From positions 1-27,735 of the IMG/VR virus record IMGVR_UViG_3300024518_002196: a DNA stretch of 27,735 bases, one strand, 5' to 3'. This DNA comes from a virus. The notes under the pieces are model-generated. The model was not told where the DNA came from. It saw only the letters and a list, made by a program, of their open reading frames with translations, and ran no database searches. Both the position numbers and the translations under genes were made by a program. Below are positions 1 through 8,482 of this stretch, one piece after another (the stretch's first letter is position 1; each line of letters begins with the position of its first letter).

Positions 1-1
1 C

Positions 2-919
2 ACCGGTGACCAAGGCACGAAGCTCGCAGAGTGGGGCAAGACCGGCAAAACGACCGGGCTGAACGCTATCACCGCACTCAATTCTCTGGACTACGCGTTC
101 CGTGAAGCAGGCCGGCAGCAGCAAACTAAGACGTCTATTTTTGACAGCCCGTTCTTTAAGATTGGGAAGATAGCGGCTGTTGTTGTTGCTTCCGCAGTCA
201 ACCCGGCGCTGGGCGCGGCGGTTGCCTCAGGACTTACGGCGGTAGATGGGCGCAACAGTTTTGGTGATATCGCAATCGCGGGGGCTTCCACCTACGCAGG
301 CGCGAAGTTTTCGGCTTACGCCAAGACGCAGTGGTCAGGGTCTCTTGCTGGGACGGGCTCGAGCGGTGGGGCTGCTTCGGGTGGTGGCTTTTCCTACGGG
401 GCAGATGTGACGGCAGGCGCGGCATGGAAAACACCGAGTTCGCTCTCTGCGTCGAGCTTTGCCGGATCTGGTATTGGCATCGCCGGCGCTGCAGCTAGCC
501 CCAGTGTAAAAAGTAAGGCTGCCGCCACCAGTCCGTCAGCCAAGATATTTAATAGTTTCGGGAGTAAGGCTGCAGGCGGTGGCGTCAGCGCTGCAGTGCA
601 GAAGGTAGGCAAGGCCTTAACCCTCGACAATCTGGCAAAGGTTGCGATGATCGGCTCAGTTGGCGTGTCTTTGTTAGGTGCTAAGGCCGCTCTCGATCCG
701 AAGGTTTCAGCTGCACCCACGCCGGTGTCCGCACCTAAGGTACTGGGCTTCCCCGACACGGACGAAGTCTTCAAGCCATCTGAGCCACTGGCTGCAGCTA
801 TCGATATCCGCAAGCAGCGCAAGTACACCGACACCAATCTCACATGGGGCACAGGCCTGACCGGCAACGTGCAAGTGCCGACATTGTTCGGCGCAGGTTC
901 CACAGCAGGAGCGTTCTAG
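2..919 (+). CDS. Ala/Gly-rich phage structural protein, 5' partial
   Basis: The frame is open from the first complete codon at position 2 to TAG at 917-919, giving 305 codons with the N terminus outside the window. The protein is rich in Ala, Gly and Ser. It has a hydrophobic segment near window residues 54-80 (IAAVVVASAV onward) and a second near residues 215-228 (AKVAMIGSVGVSLLG). The C terminus (RKQRKYTDTNLTWGTG, then TLFGAG) resembles the 'GR-x-STILTG...TLLG' ending I associate with small virion proteins of podophages; this is a weak family impression. It directly precedes the portal gene, whose GTG overlaps its stop, so a head or tail structural or DNA-ejection role is inferred. An internal GTG at 407 is in frame, but the open frame and consistent composition upstream argue for the longer reading. 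Confidence 0.7.
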   Translation, partial: TGDQGTKLAEWGKTGKTTGLNAITALNSLDYAFREAGRQQQTKTSIFDSPFFKIGKIAAVVVASAVNPALGAAVASGLTAVDGRNSFGDIAIAGASTYAGAKFSAYAKTQWSGSLAGTGSSGGAASGGGFSYGADVTAGAAWKTPSSLSASSFAGSGIGIAGAAASPSVKSKAAATSPSAKIFNSFGSKAAGGGVSAAVQKVGKALTLDNLAKVAMIGSVGVSLLGAKAALDPKVSAAPTPVSAPKVLGFPDTDEVFKPSEPLAAAIDIRKQRKYTDTNLTWGTGLTGNVQVPTLFGAGSTAGAF

Positions 920-2532
920 TGTCCAAGGTTCATGAGATCATCGAGATGCACAATTACCTCGACACGACCAAGCGCACGCTGGCGACGGAGTTCCAAGAAA
1001 TTGTCGACTACGTGTTGCCCGACCGGTCGAACGTGCAGCGCTGGGAGTCACCGGGGCAGCGACGCGGCACCGTGCGCTATGACTCGACGGCGGTAGAAGC
1101 GGCTGAGATTCTGGCCGGTAATCTGGCCGCGACACTCACCCCTCAAGCCTCGGTCTGGTTCCAGTTGGTCACCAAGAATCCACAGCTGCGGCAAATGAAA
1201 AAAGTAGTCGATTGGTGCCAGGAAGTGCGCGACCTGATGTTGGGCGCGATGAGCACCTCCAATTTCTACCTGGCGATGGATGAGGTTTACCTTGACCTTG
1301 TCGGCTTCGGGACTGCGGCACCGTATGCCGAAATGCTGAACGGGCGACTGCATTATCAGTGCTGGCCTATCAAGGACTACGTGTTCACGGTCGGCATTGA
1401 TGGTCGGGCCAATGCTATCTACCGCAAGTTTAAGATGACCGCTGAGCAGGTGTTTAATCGCTTCAGCCGCCACCCGGGCAAGAAAGAGCTCGGTGACATA
1501 GTCACTGCGGCCATGTCATCGACTGCGGATGCGCAGGCTTCACAGCGTGAGATTGAAGTCATCCACTGTATTGCGCCGCGCGAGAAGTACACGCCGGGCA
1601 AGCCAGGCTTTCAGAACATGCCGATCGAATCGGTGTACGTGAACGTCGATGACCGTGTGATTATGGCCGAAGGCGGCTATGAAGAAATGCCAGTGTCAAT
1701 TGCGCGATGGCGCGTGACTTCAGATGACGCAGGCTGGGGGCGCGGACCAGGCTCCACCTCGATGCCTGACGTTCGCTCACTGAATGCTGCCAAGCGGATG
1801 ATTCACCGGGCCGCTGCTAAGGACTTGGACCCGCCTCTGATTATCGAAGACCGAGGCGTGATTGGTAGCGTGCGGACCACGCCCAACGGGATTACCTACA
1901 AGCGCAAAGGCGCCGAGGTCGATTACCTGACCAGTGGCTCGCGTATGGACTTGGGCATCTTCGACGTGCAGGAACTCAAGAGCCAAATCCGTAGCGTGTT
2001 CTATGCCGACCATCTGCGCATGCCGCCCCCACAGGGCACGCCGATGACCGCTACCGAAACCCAGATCCGGTGGGAACTGATGGAGCGCCTGCTTGGGCCG
2101 ACGCTTGGCCGGGTGATGACCGAGCTATTGAATCCCGGCGTTGAGCGGACTTTCGGCTTGATGATGCGGACGGGGCAGCTACCCGAGCCGCCTCAGGAAA
2201 TGATGGAAGAAGAAATCGACATTGAATACCAGGGGCCACTGGCACGCGCGCAGAAGCAGCCCGAGATTGCAGCCATCGAGCGCACGTTCGCTGCGGCGGC
2301 AGGCCTCGACCAGATGACCCAGAGCAACGCGGCTACGATGAGGCTCAACCCCGATGAGGCGGTCAAGATACTGGCTCGCTTGCACGGCTTCCCGGCTGAC
2401 GGGCTACGTGATGACGATGAGATTGCAGCGATGCAGCAGCAGCAGCAGGAAGCCATGGCTGCACAGCAGGAACGGCAGGATGCGGCGCTTGCGGCTGATA
2501 TGGCGGGCAAGGTTCAGGGAGCGGCGGCCTAA
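919..2532 (+). CDS. Portal (head-tail connector) protein, T7-like
   Basis: This is the dodecameric portal through which DNA is packaged and ejected. I chose GTG at 919, which overlaps the previous TAG (TAGTG) and has GGAG at 908-911, giving 537 aa; T7 gp8 is 536 aa. An upstream in-frame ATG at 844 would add 25 residues that lie inside the preceding gene. Supporting sequence includes the N-terminal helix region with 'EFQEIVDYVLPDR', the 'AAEILAGNLAATLTPQ' segment and 'WFQL', all typical of podovirus head-tail connectors. The C terminus is Gln/Ala-rich with a CAG-type triplet run near 2431-2450 encoding consecutive glutamines. It is followed at short spacing by a Bbp19-like gene and the scaffold gene, the usual order. 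Confidence 0.93.
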   Translation: MSKVHEIIEMHNYLDTTKRTLATEFQEIVDYVLPDRSNVQRWESPGQRRGTVRYDSTAVEAAEILAGNLAATLTPQASVWFQLVTKNPQLRQMKKVVDWCQEVRDLMLGAMSTSNFYLAMDEVYLDLVGFGTAAPYAEMLNGRLHYQCWPIKDYVFTVGIDGRANAIYRKFKMTAEQVFNRFSRHPGKKELGDIVTAAMSSTADAQASQREIEVIHCIAPREKYTPGKPGFQNMPIESVYVNVDDRVIMAEGGYEEMPVSIARWRVTSDDAGWGRGPGSTSMPDVRSLNAAKRMIHRAAAKDLDPPLIIEDRGVIGSVRTTPNGITYKRKGAEVDYLTSGSRMDLGIFDVQELKSQIRSVFYADHLRMPPPQGTPMTATETQIRWELMERLLGPTLGRVMTELLNPGVERTFGLMMRTGQLPEPPQEMMEEEIDIEYQGPLARAQKQPEIAAIERTFAAAAGLDQMTQSNAATMRLNPDEAVKILARLHGFPADGLRDDDEIAAMQQQQQEAMAAQQERQDAALAADMAGKVQGAAA

Positions 2533-2535
2533 CCG

Positions 2536-2844
2536 ATGGCGGCTGACGACCGAGAAACATCAGCCGCCCGAGAGCACGCCCTTGCGCGCCTCGAAGGCGA
2601 AGCGCCGGGGAGCATCCGCGAGGCGACACGCTCAGCCTACCGCGACGTCCTCAGTACCGATTCCGCACGGGTTGTCCTTGAGGACTTAATCCGCGCATAC
2701 CACGACCGCACCTCTCCACAGGTAGAGGAAGCGGTTGCAACCATCGACCACCCCTACCGCGCGTATTACGTCGAGGGTCAGCGCTCTGTGGTGCTGGCTT
2801 TACGGGAGTTGGCCGAGGAATTATTGAGAGGCGATGAATCATGA
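2536..2844 (+). CDS. Bbp19-like small phage protein
   Basis: A 102-aa soluble, acidic helical protein lies between portal and scaffold. The segments 'AYRDVLSTDSARVVLEDLI' and 'GQRSVVLALRELAEELL' match the pattern I recall for the Bbp19 family of Bordetella phage BPP-1: an N-terminal 'F..T..G..VL.DL' block and a C-terminal 'G.R.VVL.I..LL' block. The molecular role of the family is not established to my knowledge; position suggests head morphogenesis. The ATG at 2536 lies 3 nt after the portal stop, and the stop overlaps the scaffold ATG (ATGA). Translation is probably coupled to the portal gene. The family assignment is from memory of the pattern and is moderate in certainty. Confidence 0.75.
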   Translation: MAADDRETSAAREHALARLEGEAPGSIREATRSAYRDVLSTDSARVVLEDLIRAYHDRTSPQVEEAVATIDHPYRAYYVEGQRSVVLALRELAEELLRGDES

Positions 2845-3722
2845 GTGAATTTCTGGACGCGTTACCCGAGCACCTGCGCGGTGCCGTTGAGGGTGCCGGT
2901 ATCGATTCGGTCGAAGGCTTGGTGCAGAATTGGGCAGATGCGCAATCAGCGGTCGGTTCAAGTATCCGTATCCCAGGGCCGGACGCTGGCGCCGAACAGG
3001 TTGCCGAGTTTGACAGCCGGCTGCTTGAGAAAGTACCACGACTGGTGCGGCTTCCTGATGGCGAAAGCGCCGAAGAAGTCTCAAGATTTTACGGCGCATT
3101 GGGCCGACCAGAAGCACCAGACGGCTACGCATACGGTGATTTGCCCGCTCTGGATGCAGGCTCAGATTCCGACAAAGCGACTTGGACCGAGGCTGACAAA
3201 AAGACCCGCGAGTGGATTAGCAATATCTCCCACAAAGCGAACCTGACAAACACGCAGGCCCAGGTGTTGTACTCAGACATGATTGAAGATGCGCGCGCGA
3301 ACGTCGCAACGGCTATCAATCAGCGGGACACGATGGCCTCCAAGCTCCGCGAGGACTGGGGGCAGGACTATGACCAGCGCATGGTGATGGCTGGGCACGT
3401 GCTCAAGGTGTTTGGCGGCGAGGAAGGTGCAGCGCTTGCGGCACAGGAGTTGGATGCGACCGGGCTGTCTAATTCCCCCGCTATGGCGCGGATACTGCAC
3501 ACCATCGCGTCCAACCTCAGCGAAGACCAAATCATCGACACAGGGGTCACGCCGTCGAGCCTGACCAAGACCTCAGAGCAAATCCGGGCGACGCTGAACG
3601 AGATGCGCGGGAACAAAGACCACCCGATGCACCATGCTTCAGACCCACGTCACGGTGATGCGATGGCGAAGATTGATTCGCTCTACAACGAACTTGAGGC
3701 CTTGAAGCGGCACGCCGCTTGA
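2841..3722 (+). CDS. Capsid assembly scaffolding protein
   Basis: A 293-aa acidic, predominantly helical protein sits between portal and capsid genes, the position of T7 gp9. Residues about 80-97 contain 'FYGALGRPEAPDGYAYG', a hallmark of many podovirus scaffold proteins, followed by a 'WISNISHKANLTNTQAQ' type helical region. The C terminus (about 245-293) carries 'QIRATLNEMRGNKDHPMHH' and a basic ending 'LEALKRHAA', consistent with a capsid-interacting helix-turn-helix tail. Scaffold guides procapsid assembly and leaves before or during DNA packaging. The start overlaps the preceding stop (ATGA at 2841). Confidence 0.9.
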   Translation: MSEFLDALPEHLRGAVEGAGIDSVEGLVQNWADAQSAVGSSIRIPGPDAGAEQVAEFDSRLLEKVPRLVRLPDGESAEEVSRFYGALGRPEAPDGYAYGDLPALDAGSDSDKATWTEADKKTREWISNISHKANLTNTQAQVLYSDMIEDARANVATAINQRDTMASKLREDWGQDYDQRMVMAGHVLKVFGGEEGAALAAQELDATGLSNSPAMARILHTIASNLSEDQIIDTGVTPSSLTKTSEQIRATLNEMRGNKDHPMHHASDPRHGDAMAKIDSLYNELEALKRHAA

Positions 3723-3931
3723 GCTAGTCTCAGTTCTGAAGAAAGCAGTTTGCCCTGCAGTCGCCCACCGGATACCCCCACGTTCCGGTGTGGCGACACT
3801 TCTCGGGGAGTCCGCAAGGGTCCGGGTGACACGGTGAAAGCACCGAAGGCCAGCGACCTTTAATCGCAGACGGGTCCGGTTCGAGCGGGTAGTCCTTCAA
3901 AAAGTTGTTTTAACTTTCGGAGGACAGATCC
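3723..3931 (+). promoter_or_regulatory. Structured leader upstream of the major capsid gene
   Basis: This 209-nt gene-free stretch is the longest gap within the virion block. It contains a 13-bp hairpin (3760-3772 with 3784-3797, one bulged U at 3791) whose 11-nt loop includes CCCCC. A downstream GGGG at 3805-3808 could pair with that loop as a pseudoknot. A second hairpin is CGGTG/CACCG at 3832-3845. GGGTCCGG occurs twice (3818-3825 and 3872-3879). A 6-bp inverted repeat lies at 3901-3917 just before the strong ribosome-binding site GGAGG at 3919-3923. There is no U-tract after the hairpins, so terminator function is unlikely. A 5'-stabilising, processing or translation-enhancing leader for the most abundant virion protein is inferred. 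Confidence 0.55.
3760..3797 (+). repeat. 13-bp stem-loop in capsid leader
   Basis: GTCGCCCACCGGA at 3760-3772 pairs with TCCGGTG plus GGCGAC at 3784-3797, leaving T3791 bulged. The loop is 3773-3783. Almost every pair is G-C or A-T Watson-Crick. It is the strongest local hairpin I see in non-coding sequence of this window. Confidence 0.8.
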
Positions 3932-4795
3932 ATGTCAACAGAAGTATCCGTCGCACACGTCGAAGCGTACCGCGACAATGTCATCATGCTGGCGCAGCAA
4001 AAAGGCTCGCGCTTGATGGGCACTGTACGCAATGACGGCGATATCATCGGGCGGACGTGTTACTACGACCGCATCGGCGCCACTTCTGCCTCGCAGGTCA
4101 CGACCCGCCACGCAGATACCCCACTCACAGACACACCGCACTCACGTCGCCGTGCTGAAATGACTGATTGGGATTGGGCCGACCTCATCGATTCCGTCGA
4201 TCGCATCCGCACCATCTATGACCCAACCAACCGCTATGCGGTCAACGGGGCATGGGCTATTGGGCGCGCCGTCGATGACGTGATCATCGATGCAGCCAGC
4301 GGCAACTCGTATGAGGGACAGTCCGGTGGCACGGTTACCGCACTGCCCGCCGCGCAGAAGATTGCGCATAACAGCACGGGGCTGGATTTGGATAAGCTGC
4401 TCGAAGCCAAGGAAATCATTGACGCGAGCGACGTGGACCCAGAAATTCCGCGTTTCTGCCTTGTTACAGCGGCCCAGATCACTAACTTGCTGAACGTGAC
4501 GGAGATTCAATCAGCCGATTACAACACCATCAAGGCGTTGGCGTCCGGCCAGGTTGATACCTTCCTCGGTTTCAACTTCATCCGCACACAGCGGCTGGAT
4601 ACGGACGGCACCAATCGCCTCGTCCTGTGTTACACGCAGGCTGCTATCGGGTTGGGCATGGGTCAGGAACTCATGGTCGACATTGGCCCACGCCGGGACA
4701 AGCGCAACGCCACACAGGTGTACGTGTGTGCTTCACTGGCCGCAACGCGAATCGAAGACGAACAACTCGTCGAGATCGCCTGCGTCGAATCGTAA
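3932..4795 (+). CDS. Major capsid protein, BPP-1-type podophage family
   Basis: A 287-aa protein preceded by an excellent ribosome-binding site (GGAGG at 3919-3923, 8 nt from ATG). It is the only gene of the block with a long dedicated leader, as expected for the main shell subunit. Diagnostic features are an N-terminal 'AYRDNVIMLAQQKGSRL', 'DWADLIDSVDR' and the conserved C-terminal block 'EIQSADYNTIKALASGQ' followed by 'FLGFNFIRT' at about residues 190-217. I associate these with the capsid family of phages such as BPP-1, which adopt the HK97 fold. The order scaffold, capsid, decoration, tail tubular A is standard. Confidence 0.92.
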   Translation: MSTEVSVAHVEAYRDNVIMLAQQKGSRLMGTVRNDGDIIGRTCYYDRIGATSASQVTTRHADTPLTDTPHSRRRAEMTDWDWADLIDSVDRIRTIYDPTNRYAVNGAWAIGRAVDDVIIDAASGNSYEGQSGGTVTALPAAQKIAHNSTGLDLDKLLEAKEIIDASDVDPEIPRFCLVTAAQITNLLNVTEIQSADYNTIKALASGQVDTFLGFNFIRTQRLDTDGTNRLVLCYTQAAIGLGMGQELMVDIGPRRDKRNATQVYVCASLAATRIEDEQLVEIACVES

Positions 4796-4824
4796 GGTCG
4801 GAAGACCTCAAGGAGTAGGCTGAT

Positions 4825-5331
4825 ATGGCTATAGAAGAAGTATTGTCCGGGACGATCACCAACCGTGATGCGATCCCGATTGCGTTTAGCGCGGGGAACT
4901 TGGCGGCTGGTACTGCCAAAATTGCCGTGGGCACGGTGGAGATTGGCGTCTTTGACGCCGGTTCGACTTATCGCATGTTCGAGATCCCCTCGAACGCGAT
5001 TGTTCACCGGGTTGAGATTAGCTGCGATGTAGGCATTGTTGCCGCCATCGCCAATGTGGGCATCTACCAAACCACCAATAATGGTGGTGCGGTGGTTGAC
5101 GCGGACCTGTTCGGTTCTGCTGTCGACCTCGATGCTGCAGCCCTGACTGACTCAAGCATCATGCACGAGTCGGCGGTAGTGGGGATTGAAGACGTCGAAA
5201 AGGAACTCTGGTCTGCGCTCGGCTTGTCTGCCGACTCAAATCGGGGTTACGACGTGGTCATCACCACTACCGTGGCTGCTACAACCGGCGGAACGGTAAG
5301 CCTGCGAGCCTGGTACACCACGAACCAGTAA
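4825..5331 (+). CDS. Probable head decoration/stabilisation protein
   Basis: A 168-aa beta-rich protein directly follows the capsid gene with AAGGAG upstream of ATG 4825. It contains 'MFEIPSNAIVHRVEIS' at about 50-65, 'VGIYQTTNNGGAVVDADLF' at about 77-96, and a C-terminal 'SLRAWYTTNQ' strand. This resembles the small protein commonly found between capsid and tail tubular protein A genes in BPP-1-like podophages. Its function is inferred from position and composition (no signal peptide, low Cys, beta pattern). Alternatives are a head fibre or other minor virion component. Confidence 0.65.
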   Translation: MAIEEVLSGTITNRDAIPIAFSAGNLAAGTAKIAVGTVEIGVFDAGSTYRMFEIPSNAIVHRVEISCDVGIVAAIANVGIYQTTNNGGAVVDADLFGSAVDLDAAALTDSSIMHESAVVGIEDVEKELWSALGLSADSNRGYDVVITTTVAATTGGTVSLRAWYTTNQ

Positions 5332-5335
5332 TCGC

Positions 5336-5947
5336 GTGACTACCTGGTCCTCGGAAGTCGCGATTTGTAACGGTGCTCTCAACCTTTTGGGTGCTGAGAG
5401 CATCGTCGCGGTCTCCGATTCCCGTTTCTGCGACGCCTACTTCGACCAGGCGCGGGATGAATGCCTGGCCGCATACCCTTGGAACTTCGCGGTTCGTCGC
5501 ACGGATTTAGGGGCACCGCTCGCGGCAGGCTCCGAAGGCTATCCGGTTTATGAATGGACTTACGGATTCTCTCTGCCCCGGGGGGATAACGACTTCTGCC
5601 TGCGTGTGATGGACACCAAGAACGGCGAGCCTTATCGCGTTGAGGGCAAGTGGCTGTATGCCAACCACAACTCGGTCTACATCACCTACATTCAGCGGAT
5701 TGAGAGCATTAACGAATGGTCTCCGCACGCGAAGATGACGCTGTCGGCCAAGCTGGCTTCGCTGATTGCCTATCCGATCACCAAGTCTTCGACCATGTTC
5801 ACCAACATGCACGGCCTGTATATGAACTTGCTCGCCGATGCGCGGCAGGTGGATACGCAGGAAGGCACCCCGGACGAAATCCGTAGCGACGAGATACTAG
5901 ACGCCCGCTTCGGGTATTATCCCCACTTGTCGGGTAACCGATACTAA
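5336..5947 (+). CDS. Tail tubular protein A (T7 gp11-like)
   Basis: A 203-aa protein; T7 gp11 is 196 aa. It has the characteristic N-terminal 'VAICNGALNLLGAESI' and 'CDAYFDQARDECLAAYPWNFAVRR', whose last part is a signature of tail tubular proteins that form the adaptor ring under the portal. The start is GTG at 5336, 4 nt after the preceding stop, with only a weak ribosome-binding site, so translational coupling is likely. It is followed by the nozzle protein gene. It acts in the virion as the link between head and tail tube. Confidence 0.92.
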   Translation: MTTWSSEVAICNGALNLLGAESIVAVSDSRFCDAYFDQARDECLAAYPWNFAVRRTDLGAPLAAGSEGYPVYEWTYGFSLPRGDNDFCLRVMDTKNGEPYRVEGKWLYANHNSVYITYIQRIESINEWSPHAKMTLSAKLASLIAYPITKSSTMFTNMHGLYMNLLADARQVDTQEGTPDEIRSDEILDARFGYYPHLSGNRY

Positions 5948-5957
5948 GGAGTCGGCA

Positions 5958-7946
5958 ATGGCGCGAGTCGTTCCGGTTCACACGAACTTTACCGGTGGCG
6001 AGATATCCCCCCGCCTGCTGGGCCGGGAAGATATTGAGCGCTACCGCTCAGGATGCGCGACGCTCTCCAATTTCGAGATACTGCCGCATGGTGGCGCCCG
6101 TCGCCGGGCTGGGTTCCACTACGTGGCCTCGGTCAAGGATTCGGACGAAGTCTCACGCCTGCTGCCGTTCGAGCACAGCGTGTCGGTCGCCTACGTGCTC
6201 GAGTTCGCGGATCTGTTCATGCGCGTATTTCGCGACAACGGGCAGATAGTTACAGCACCTGACACCCCCTACGAGATAGCCACGCCTTACCTTGAGGCCG
6301 ATCTGTTCGACATTCAGTACGCACAGGCTTCCGATGTGATGTATCTGACGAGCGCGAACTATTGGCCGCGCAAGCTGTCGCGCACCGGCGACACTGCATG
6401 GACGCTCTCCAATTACGTCCCGATTGACGGGCCATACCTCGACGCCAATGACACCGCGACGACGCTCAATCCCAGCGGCACCACGGGCAATATCACGATC
6501 GTGGCAAGCACTAGCTTTTTCAATGTGGGGCATGCACCGGTCGGCACTGAGCCGGGCGCCTACTTCCAGCTGCATAGCGGCTACGTGCAAGTGACCGCTT
6601 ACAACTCAGCTACGTCCGTCGACGCCACTGTGCTGGATACGCTATCAGCGTCCACAGCGACGACAACCTGGCGCGAGGGCGCATGGTCTTCATATCGCGG
6701 GTTTCCCAGGGCAGTGAGTTTCTTCGAAGAGCGGCTGTACTTCGGCGGCACAGACTTCCAGCCACAGACGCTGTGGGGTTCTGCTGTCAGCGCTTACAAC
6801 GACCACACGCCGGGCACTGCCGACGACGATGCGGTCAACTACACCATGGGCGTGGCGCGTAAGAACCAGAACACCATCCAATGGCTGCAGGGGCATAAAT
6901 TGCTGTTTATTGGCACCTCAGGCGGCACGTTCACGGCAGGGGACGCTAATGTTCCCCTAACCCCTAGCAACGTGAGGATATTGCCCCAAGCGTCGCATGG
7001 CAGCGCTTACATTCAGCCTGTGGCGATATCCAATATCCTGCTCTTCGTGTCTCGATCGCGCCGGAAGCTGCGAGAATTGTCCTTTGACTTCCGCGACGAG
7101 AGTTACCGGGCGCCAGATATGACGCTATTGGCTGAGCACATTACGCGCTCTGGCATCGTCCAGCTGGATTACGCCGAGGAACCAGACGCGATTCTCTATG
7201 CCGTGCGCGCAGATGGCACGCTGGCCTCGTGTACTTACGACCGAGAGCAGGAAATTGTTGCTTGGAATACGCTGCCCACGAACGGGACCATTGAGTCCGT
7301 CGCGGTCATACCGGCAACCTCAGGCACTGAAGGGTACGACCAAGTATGGGTCATCGCCAAGCGCACGGTGAACGGTGCCACGGTCAGATACGTCGAATAC
7401 CTTGAGCAATACTTCGATAACGGGGATAGCGCGGTCGATGTTACAGACGCCTTCTTCGTGGATGCCGGGCTGCAGTACGATGGCGTAGCAACCACCACAT
7501 TGAGCGGCCTCGACCATCTGGAAGGCGAGACAGTACAGGTGCTCGGCGACGGGGCAGAAATGCCCGATGCTGTTGTGGCTTCGGGTTCGATCACGCTGGC
7601 CTCATCGGTGACCAAAGCATCTGTGGGGCTGGGTTACACGTCCACACTGCAGCTGCTTCCGGCGATAACCGGCGCACGAGACGGCACGACCCAGGGACGA
7701 GCCAAGTCATGGGGGCGCGTGAAGGCCCGGCTATTCGAATCCCTTGGCATGCAAATCAACGGCATCGACCTGGCTATCCGGTCGACTGCTGACTTGATGG
7801 ATACGGCGATCGACCCGTATACAGGGTGGCGTGAGGTGCAGGTCAATGGCTGGGACGAAGAAGGGCAAATCACCTTCGCGCAAACCAGACCCTTGCCGTT
7901 AACGCTATTATCTGTAGCAGGCACCTTGCAGGTCGAGGATTTATGA
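5958..7946 (+). CDS. Tail tubular protein B / tail nozzle (T7 gp12-like)
   Basis: A 662-aa beta-rich protein with the family N terminus 'TNFTGGEISPRLLGR' and 'LSNFEILPHGGARRRAGF' (residues about 9-54). The mid-region includes 'YRGFPRAVSFFEERLYFGG' and 'QPQTLWGSAVSAYNDHTPG', typical of podovirus nozzle proteins, and 'FVSRSRRKLREL' at about 360. It forms the distal tail tube and fibre platform. The start ATG 5958 has AAGGAG about 8 nt upstream. The 3' end overlaps the next gene by ATGA. Confidence 0.93.
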   Translation: MARVVPVHTNFTGGEISPRLLGREDIERYRSGCATLSNFEILPHGGARRRAGFHYVASVKDSDEVSRLLPFEHSVSVAYVLEFADLFMRVFRDNGQIVTAPDTPYEIATPYLEADLFDIQYAQASDVMYLTSANYWPRKLSRTGDTAWTLSNYVPIDGPYLDANDTATTLNPSGTTGNITIVASTSFFNVGHAPVGTEPGAYFQLHSGYVQVTAYNSATSVDATVLDTLSASTATTTWREGAWSSYRGFPRAVSFFEERLYFGGTDFQPQTLWGSAVSAYNDHTPGTADDDAVNYTMGVARKNQNTIQWLQGHKLLFIGTSGGTFTAGDANVPLTPSNVRILPQASHGSAYIQPVAISNILLFVSRSRRKLRELSFDFRDESYRAPDMTLLAEHITRSGIVQLDYAEEPDAILYAVRADGTLASCTYDREQEIVAWNTLPTNGTIESVAVIPATSGTEGYDQVWVIAKRTVNGATVRYVEYLEQYFDNGDSAVDVTDAFFVDAGLQYDGVATTTLSGLDHLEGETVQVLGDGAEMPDAVVASGSITLASSVTKASVGLGYTSTLQLLPAITGARDGTTQGRAKSWGRVKARLFESLGMQINGIDLAIRSTADLMDTAIDPYTGWREVQVNGWDEEGQITFAQTRPLPLTLLSVAGTLQVEDL

Positions 7947-8482
7947 GCGGTTTTCTCTCCACTGTCGGCACGCTATTCCGCAATGCAGCCCCGTGGATAT
8001 CGACCGGATTGTCTTTACTGTCGACGGTTAAGTCCTTCGAAGCGGCCAACCAGATTGAGGATGAAGGGCAGTTCAACCGGGCAACCTTCGAGGCTGAAGC
8101 GGTCGCCGTATGGCGCTCATACCAAGACCGTGCCGACATTCTCTACCATGAACAGAACCTGTTCACGGGTGCCCAGACCGCGAACTATGCCAAGTCTGGT
8201 GTGGCGCTGCAGGGTTCGGCTATGGAAGTCCTGAACGATATCACTTATCGCCAGAATCTTGACCAGCGCGCCCTATTCAGTGAAGGGAAAGCGGAAGCGA
8301 CCTCTCGGCTCAATAAAGGGTCGCTCGCCGAGTGGCAGGCCTACCAATCGGGCGCCGCGACGCGCACGAACGCTATCGGTAACCTGGGGAGCACCTTGCT
8401 CAATGCATCCGGGCGGGTCTACTTCCCGACACCGTGGACGTCATCTGATACCGAGAAGGTAGAAAAAGAGGCGACCGCTTGA
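7943..8482 (+). CDS. Internal virion protein (T7 gp14-like)
   Basis: A 179-aa protein; T7 gp14 is 196 aa. It has an amphipathic/hydrophobic N-terminal region (about residues 8-28) and the conserved-looking core 'FTGAQTANYAKSGVALQGS' at about 73-91, seen in small internal-core proteins of podophages. The rest is Ala/Gln-rich helix. Such proteins are ejected first and form a channel in the outer membrane; that is family knowledge for T7, and applying it here is an inference from sequence pattern and gene order. The ATG overlaps the nozzle stop (ATGA) with GAGGA at 7935-7939. Confidence 0.78.
   Translation: MSGFLSTVGTLFRNAAPWISTGLSLLSTVKSFEAANQIEDEGQFNRATFEAEAVAVWRSYQDRADILYHEQNLFTGAQTANYAKSGVALQGSAMEVLNDITYRQNLDQRALFSEGKAEATSRLNKGSLAEWQAYQSGAATRTNAIGNLGSTLLNASGRVYFPTPWTSSDTEKVEKEATA

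Noticed and set aside
394-903. 169-aa minus-strand ORF opposite the first structural gene
   Set aside because: Its codons mirror those of the Ala/Gly-rich plus-strand gene, it has no operon context, and it opposes the late transcript.
3760-3797. Intrinsic terminator between scaffold and capsid genes
   Set aside because: The stem is strong but there is no T-tract on the plus strand, and the capsid gene downstream has no obvious promoter of its own, so read-through seems needed.
3865-3900. tRNA T-arm-like GGTTCGAGC in the capsid leader
   Set aside because: The base after the 7-nt loop is G, so the required G53-C61 pair is missing, and no acceptor, D or anticodon arms can be drawn around it.
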